Source: Ustulina deusta (Eukaryota > Ascomycota > Sordariomycetes > Xylariales > Xylariaceae). Taken from it: DNA of 64,000 nucleotides. The stretch is from contig JAJNNX010000004.1 in the NCBI GenBank assembly GCA_023159155.1, positions 930,001 to 994,000 of the forward strand. Direction: 5' to 3'. This document shows, one piece after another, positions 60,066 through 64,000 of this stretch. A program made the position numbers and the translations under genes. The number at the start of each line of letters is the position of its first letter. Position 1 is the stretch's first letter. Under the pieces are notes generated by a model. That model was given only the letters and a program-made list of their open reading frames with translations. It ran no database searches and was not told where the DNA came from.

Positions 60066-63000
60066 ATGCCGCATTCCGACCAGGATGGACCGCTGGCCAA
60101 GCGCCAGAAGCGAGGCTCCGTCGCCAAAACCAAAGCCGAGCCCGCCCAACAGTCTCACATCTTCGCGCCCTATCGGGTAACTAGACATCTTGTCGCTGCC
60201 ATAGAGACGTGCGCTGACCGACATCTGTAGACTGTAGGCTTAGTCTCCCCGACCGGCGTCCCCTTCGCCTCGACGGCCTTGGGCAAGGCTACATTCCAGG
60301 TCACAACCTCGACCGGCCGATCTCTACAGACATACGACCTCAAGCGTGGTCTCAATCTTGTGTTCATGACCAGGCCGCAGACGCCTTTCGAAATCACCGC
60401 CACTTATGCATGGAAAAAAAGGGTCTTTGCAGCCTGGGGTGATCCAAGCAGTGGTACCTCCCACCAGGGAGTCTGGATTTTCGAGCGGGGAAGGAAAGTC
60501 GGCCACTTGGAGCTCCCCTCCGACTTGCAACAGCCTATCAAGCAGATCCTCGTGTTTGGGTCCTGGATAGTGGCCTGTTCGGTGACGAGGATAGAGGTCT
60601 GGACGACGGCGACGCTTGAACACTACACTACGCTCTTTACCATGGCTGCCCGGAAGGGCGATAACGAGATTACCGGAGGCATATGCACAATGCCGACCTA
60701 TCTAAATAAGATTTTCGCTGGCCGTCGGGATGGTTGGGTAGAAATTTGGAACATATCGACTGGGAAGCTCATTCACACCCTCCTGCCTCCGTCGCCTAAC
60801 TGTGGTGCCGTTACGTGTATGCAGCCTTCGCACGCACTGTCGCTCATGGCTATCTCTTATGCTAAAGGACCGCTCATTATCCGGAACATTCTCACCGATA
60901 AGACGCTTATTCAAGTCAATGCCGGTGCAGAAGACGCTCCTGTGACATGCATTACTTTTCGAACAGACGGCATGGGCGCGGGACAGGACGGTCGTAAGGA
61001 TGGCGTGATGGCAACTGCAACCGATACAAGCGGCGATATCACCTTCTGGGATCTAAACAATGGAGGTCGAGTGATGGGCATTTTAAGGAGCGCCCATAAC
61101 CCACCAGCGCGGGACGGCACCAAAGTCCGTGGCGGCGTGAGCAAGATCGAGTTCCTAGCAGGTCAGCCCGTCATCGTCACAAGTGGCCGAGATAATTCCC
61201 TCAAGACCTGGATATTCGACCAGACTCCGTTTTCGCCTGTACCAAGGATACTACACACCCGAAGCGGTCATGCAGCGCCGGTCACGTCCCTTCGCTTCTT
61301 GCCCTCGGATTTTGATGGTGCCGAAGCAGGCAACAAATGGCTTCTTAGTGGAGGGAAGGATAGGAGTTTATGGGGATGGAGTCTTCGCCGCGATGGCCAA
61401 AGCACCGAACTGAGCCAAGGAAATATACGCAAGAAAGCCAAGAAGTATGGGATTTTGGCCACGAGCGCCCTCGGCCACGGTCCAACCACAACCCTCGAAG
61501 ATCTAAAAGCTCCAGAAATTACCTGCATCGCTTGCTCACTAAACCGAGATGGTGGCATGGGCGCTCTTCCGGGCAAGCAGCCGTTGTGGCAGAGGACGCG
61601 GGATCCGAAGAAGTCCCTGGATGCTGAGATCAGTCGCATGACCGGCTGGGAAAGCGTTGTCACCGCCCACAAAGACGACCCATTTGCGCGTACCTGGTTC
61701 TGGGGACGCAAGCGTGCAGGCAGGTGGGCATTTCAGACCGGTGACGGTGCGAACGTGTCAACCGTCACGATGAGCTCTTGCGGAACCTTTGCCGTTGTTG
61801 GATCTGCTGGTGGGTCGATTGACATGTTCAACTTGCAATCAGGTCTACACAGGCAGCGGTTCCCGTCCAAATTAACACCCGCACAGGCTAGACAGGTCAG
61901 GATGCAGCAAGCGAGACAGGCAGATACAGTCATGCAACTTCAAGCTCGCGCGCCGTCAAAGTTCCTCCGAGGGACGGGCAAGCATGTGGATGCGGTCACT
62001 GGAATCGTCGTTGACTCGATGAACCACTTCGTGATCAGCTGCTCTCTCGATGGCCGAGTCAAGTTTTGGGAATTTCTAACAGGAAACTTAGTCCACGAAA
62101 TTAACTGGGCCCCAATGACTTCGATCACTGGCTGCCGCTACCACTCTGCAAGTGACCTCATAGCCTTTTCGTGTGACGACGGATCTATTCGCGTGGTAGA
62201 CATAGAAACAAGGCAAACAATTCGTGAATTCTGGGGTTGCCATGGCAAAATCAATGATTTCACATTCTCGAACGACGGACGCTGGATAGTCGCCGCGTCC
62301 CAAGACTCCATAATAAGAGTCTGGGATTTACCTACAAGTCATCTTATTGACGCGATCCGGCTCGAAAAACCTTGCACTGCTTTAGCATTCTCAGCCACAG
62401 GCGAATATCTTGCTGCTGCATCCGAGGGTGAACTGGGTGTTAATATCTGGAACAACAAGAGCTTTTTCACACACGTGCCAACCAAACAAATATCCGAGAG
62501 TGTTGTGGAACAAGTCTCCGGGCCCACGGCCTCAGGGGAAGGTGGTCAAGGGCTACTGGAGGCAGCATTTGAAGACGATGGCGCGGTAGAAGATGAAGAT
62601 CAAGTTGCGGCGCCCAGTCTAGACCAGCTCAGTGCTGACATGGTGACTTTAAGCTTGGTTCCAAGGAGCAGGTGGCAAACTCTGTTACATCTCGACCTGA
62701 TCAAGAAGAGAAACAAGCCAAAAGAGCCACCGAAAGCTCCCGAAAAGGCACCTTTCTTCCTGCCATCCACAACTGGAGCACCCTCTTTGAATCCGAATGC
62801 TCCTGAAGCAAAATCTAACGACAGTCAAAATGAGTCGAGAATTACAAAATTTGATCAAAACAGGATGGAGCAAGCATTCACAGGTAGTTTGCGGACCGGG
62901 GCTGCCAGTGGAAACTGTGAGATATTCAGTCCTTGATCTATTTCCTTGCAACATTTATTGACTCTTCGTACAGATGACATATTTATTGAACATTTAAAGA

Positions 63001-63311
63001 CTCTTGCTCCGGCTGCTGCAGATCTTGAACTGCGGTCACTTTCGTCCGGCGAAGACGAGGACTCAAACGAGTTACTACAATTTATCCGGGCCCTAACAAG
63101 TCGTCTTAGGGCAAGACGAGACTATGAACTTACCCAGGCATGGATGACTGTCTTCTTGCGGTTACACTTTGATTTAATTATTGAGAGCGATGCCCTCATG
63201 AGCGCACTAGGAGAATGGAAGCAGCATCAAGCCGAGGAATGTGAAAGACTGGACAATCTAGTAGGGTATTGTGGTGGTGTGGTCAGCTTTTTGAGAAGTC
63301 CAAGGACATGA
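60066..63311 (+). CDS. utp21: U3 snoRNP component Utp21 (WDR36 family)
   Basis: Three exons, 60066-60176, 60231-62916 and 62974-63311, give 1044 codons. The introns are 54 bases (GTAACT donor, gctgac branch, TGTAG acceptor) and 57 bases (GTGAGA donor, ttgact branch, TACAG acceptor). Utp21 belongs to the UTP-B part of the small-subunit processome and is needed for 18S rRNA maturation in the nucleolus. The first exon has a basic patch (KRQKRGSVAKTK, nuclear-localisation-like) and ends at IFAPYR, followed by TVGLVSPTGVPFA and RSLQTYDLKRGLNLVFMTRP. Two WD40 propellers are suggested by repeats such as DGWVEIWNISTGKLIH, SGDITFWDLNNGGRVMG, DNSLKTWIFDQ, DGRVKFWEFLTGNLVHEINW, DGSIRVVDIETRQTIREFWG and DSIIRVWDLPTSHLID. 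The C-terminal Utp21 domain includes DIFIEHLKTLAPAAADLELR and ends GYCGGVVSFLRSPRT. Length fits the fungal family (about 900-1050). Confidence 0.95.
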
Positions 63312-64000
63312 AGGGAGAACACCATATTCTAGCTATCGAGATAAGTCATGTATTAGTAGAATAGGACACTCTGTACCATGAGCCGATCGACTGTCAAGTT
63401 TTCACGTATTTTCGAAAGCATATCGCCACAACCATGCACATCTCAGACCTAATCACATATCCTCCAAGGGTGCGGCCAGAGATGATCCAGAAAGGGAAGG
63501 AATGGTACTTGCGTGTGTCGGACGTCGATACAAACGTCCCAAGCGTTGATGAATGCATCTCTTGTCACAGCGTCCGCTGCGATCCACTGAGTCAAAATTG
63601 ATTAATTTCAATTGAATACATCATTTGGCACATCGTTTAAGGAAGGCAACCAGCCATCTAGCCTACCGTTACATTACACTAATGCTAATTCTCAGGGTCA
63701 GATAGATGTCCACTCCCCGTCCCAGTCAAGGACAACTCGACTCACCACACAGTCAGAGAGTAGTGGTGATTAAGCTATCCCACGACCTCAAGCAGGCTTT
63801 GCTTCACAACCCTGCTTTAACTTTAGCGATCGAAACTTGATCAACATAGATCTTGTAGGATGGTACGAGGGACAGTGCCTAGATATTACCCCTCACGGTG
63901 GATTACATGTCAATTACCTACTCCATCTCTTCCACATCATCAATATCCACCTTGCTACCCTACAACCTCGCTGAACCGAGTCGATGGTTTCTGATGTGGG
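63312..64000. other. right edge downstream of utp21
   Basis: utp21 3' flank. No supported gene; nothing notable is visible. Confidence 0.45.

Noticed and set aside
60279..62936. Reading utp21 as a single-exon gene
   Set aside because: It would lose both the N-terminal start and the C-terminal Utp21 domain; the introns at 60177-60230 and 62917-62973 restore both.
1..64000. CRISPR array, bacterial operons, prophage, telomere repeat or secondary-metabolite cluster
   Set aside because: No regularly spaced repeats, no TTAGGG arrays, no polyketide or peptide synthetase or terpene cyclase frames; the gene set is eukaryotic and housekeeping.

Overview
The window is nuclear DNA from a filamentous ascomycete (Pezizomycotina), most likely a Sordariomycete. 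The evidence is the gene set (Mtg2, Bfr1, Rpb5, cofactor D, Asp1/Vip1, Utp21, a fungal seven-helix rhodopsin-like protein and a GH76 mannanase), all eukaryotic and fungal in style. The genes carry short spliceosomal introns, mostly 50-120 bases, with GT donors such as GTATGT and GTAAGT, CTAAC/CTGAC-like branch sites and AG acceptors. I could not fix the genus from sequence alone.

Layout, left to right. mtg2 (mitochondrial ribosome GTPase, minus, 1648-3471) faces away from a conserved but uncharacterised ascomycete gene (plus, 5929-6727). The 2.4 kb between them holds an unusually dense run of pyrimidine-rich simple repeats. bfr1 (minus, 9952-11570) and rpb5 (plus, 12387-13230) are divergent over 0.8 kb. 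A seven-transmembrane rhodopsin-like gene (minus, 16074-17797) is followed by a 6.7 kb gene-poor stretch, then tubulin cofactor D (minus, 24527-28605) and a GH76 alpha-1,6-mannanase (minus, 30100-31386). A second 6.7 kb gene-poor stretch leads to a MOSC/mARC-like molybdenum protein (plus, 38141-39722). Next come 13.7 kb without a recognisable gene (39723-53410), then the inositol-pyrophosphate kinase Asp1/Vip1 (minus, 53411-57999) diverging over 2.1 kb from the ribosome-assembly WD40 protein Utp21 (plus, 60066-63311).

Ten genes are confident and together give about 20 kb of coding sequence, roughly one third of the window. That is sparse for a filamentous fungus. Exon joins were worked out by hand from reading frame, splice signals and recalled family features, and every spliced model sums to a multiple of three.

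The genes do not form a pathway or cluster. They are housekeeping functions (ribosome biogenesis in nucleolus and mitochondrion, transcription, tubulin folding, mRNP/secretion, inositol pyrophosphate signalling) with two or three more niche-facing ones (cell-wall mannanase, 7TM protein, molybdenum reductase). No secondary-metabolite cluster, CRISPR array, tRNA, rRNA, recognisable transposon or telomere was seen. The main non-coding signature is a dispersed TAGGTA/TACCTA motif family and many microsatellites in the intergenic DNA. I did not find a convincing new biological system. The best leads are the uncharacterised Cys-motif gene, the broken signal-peptide frame in front of the GH76 gene, in-frame alternative splice sites in Utp21 and Vip1, and the large gene-poor tracts.
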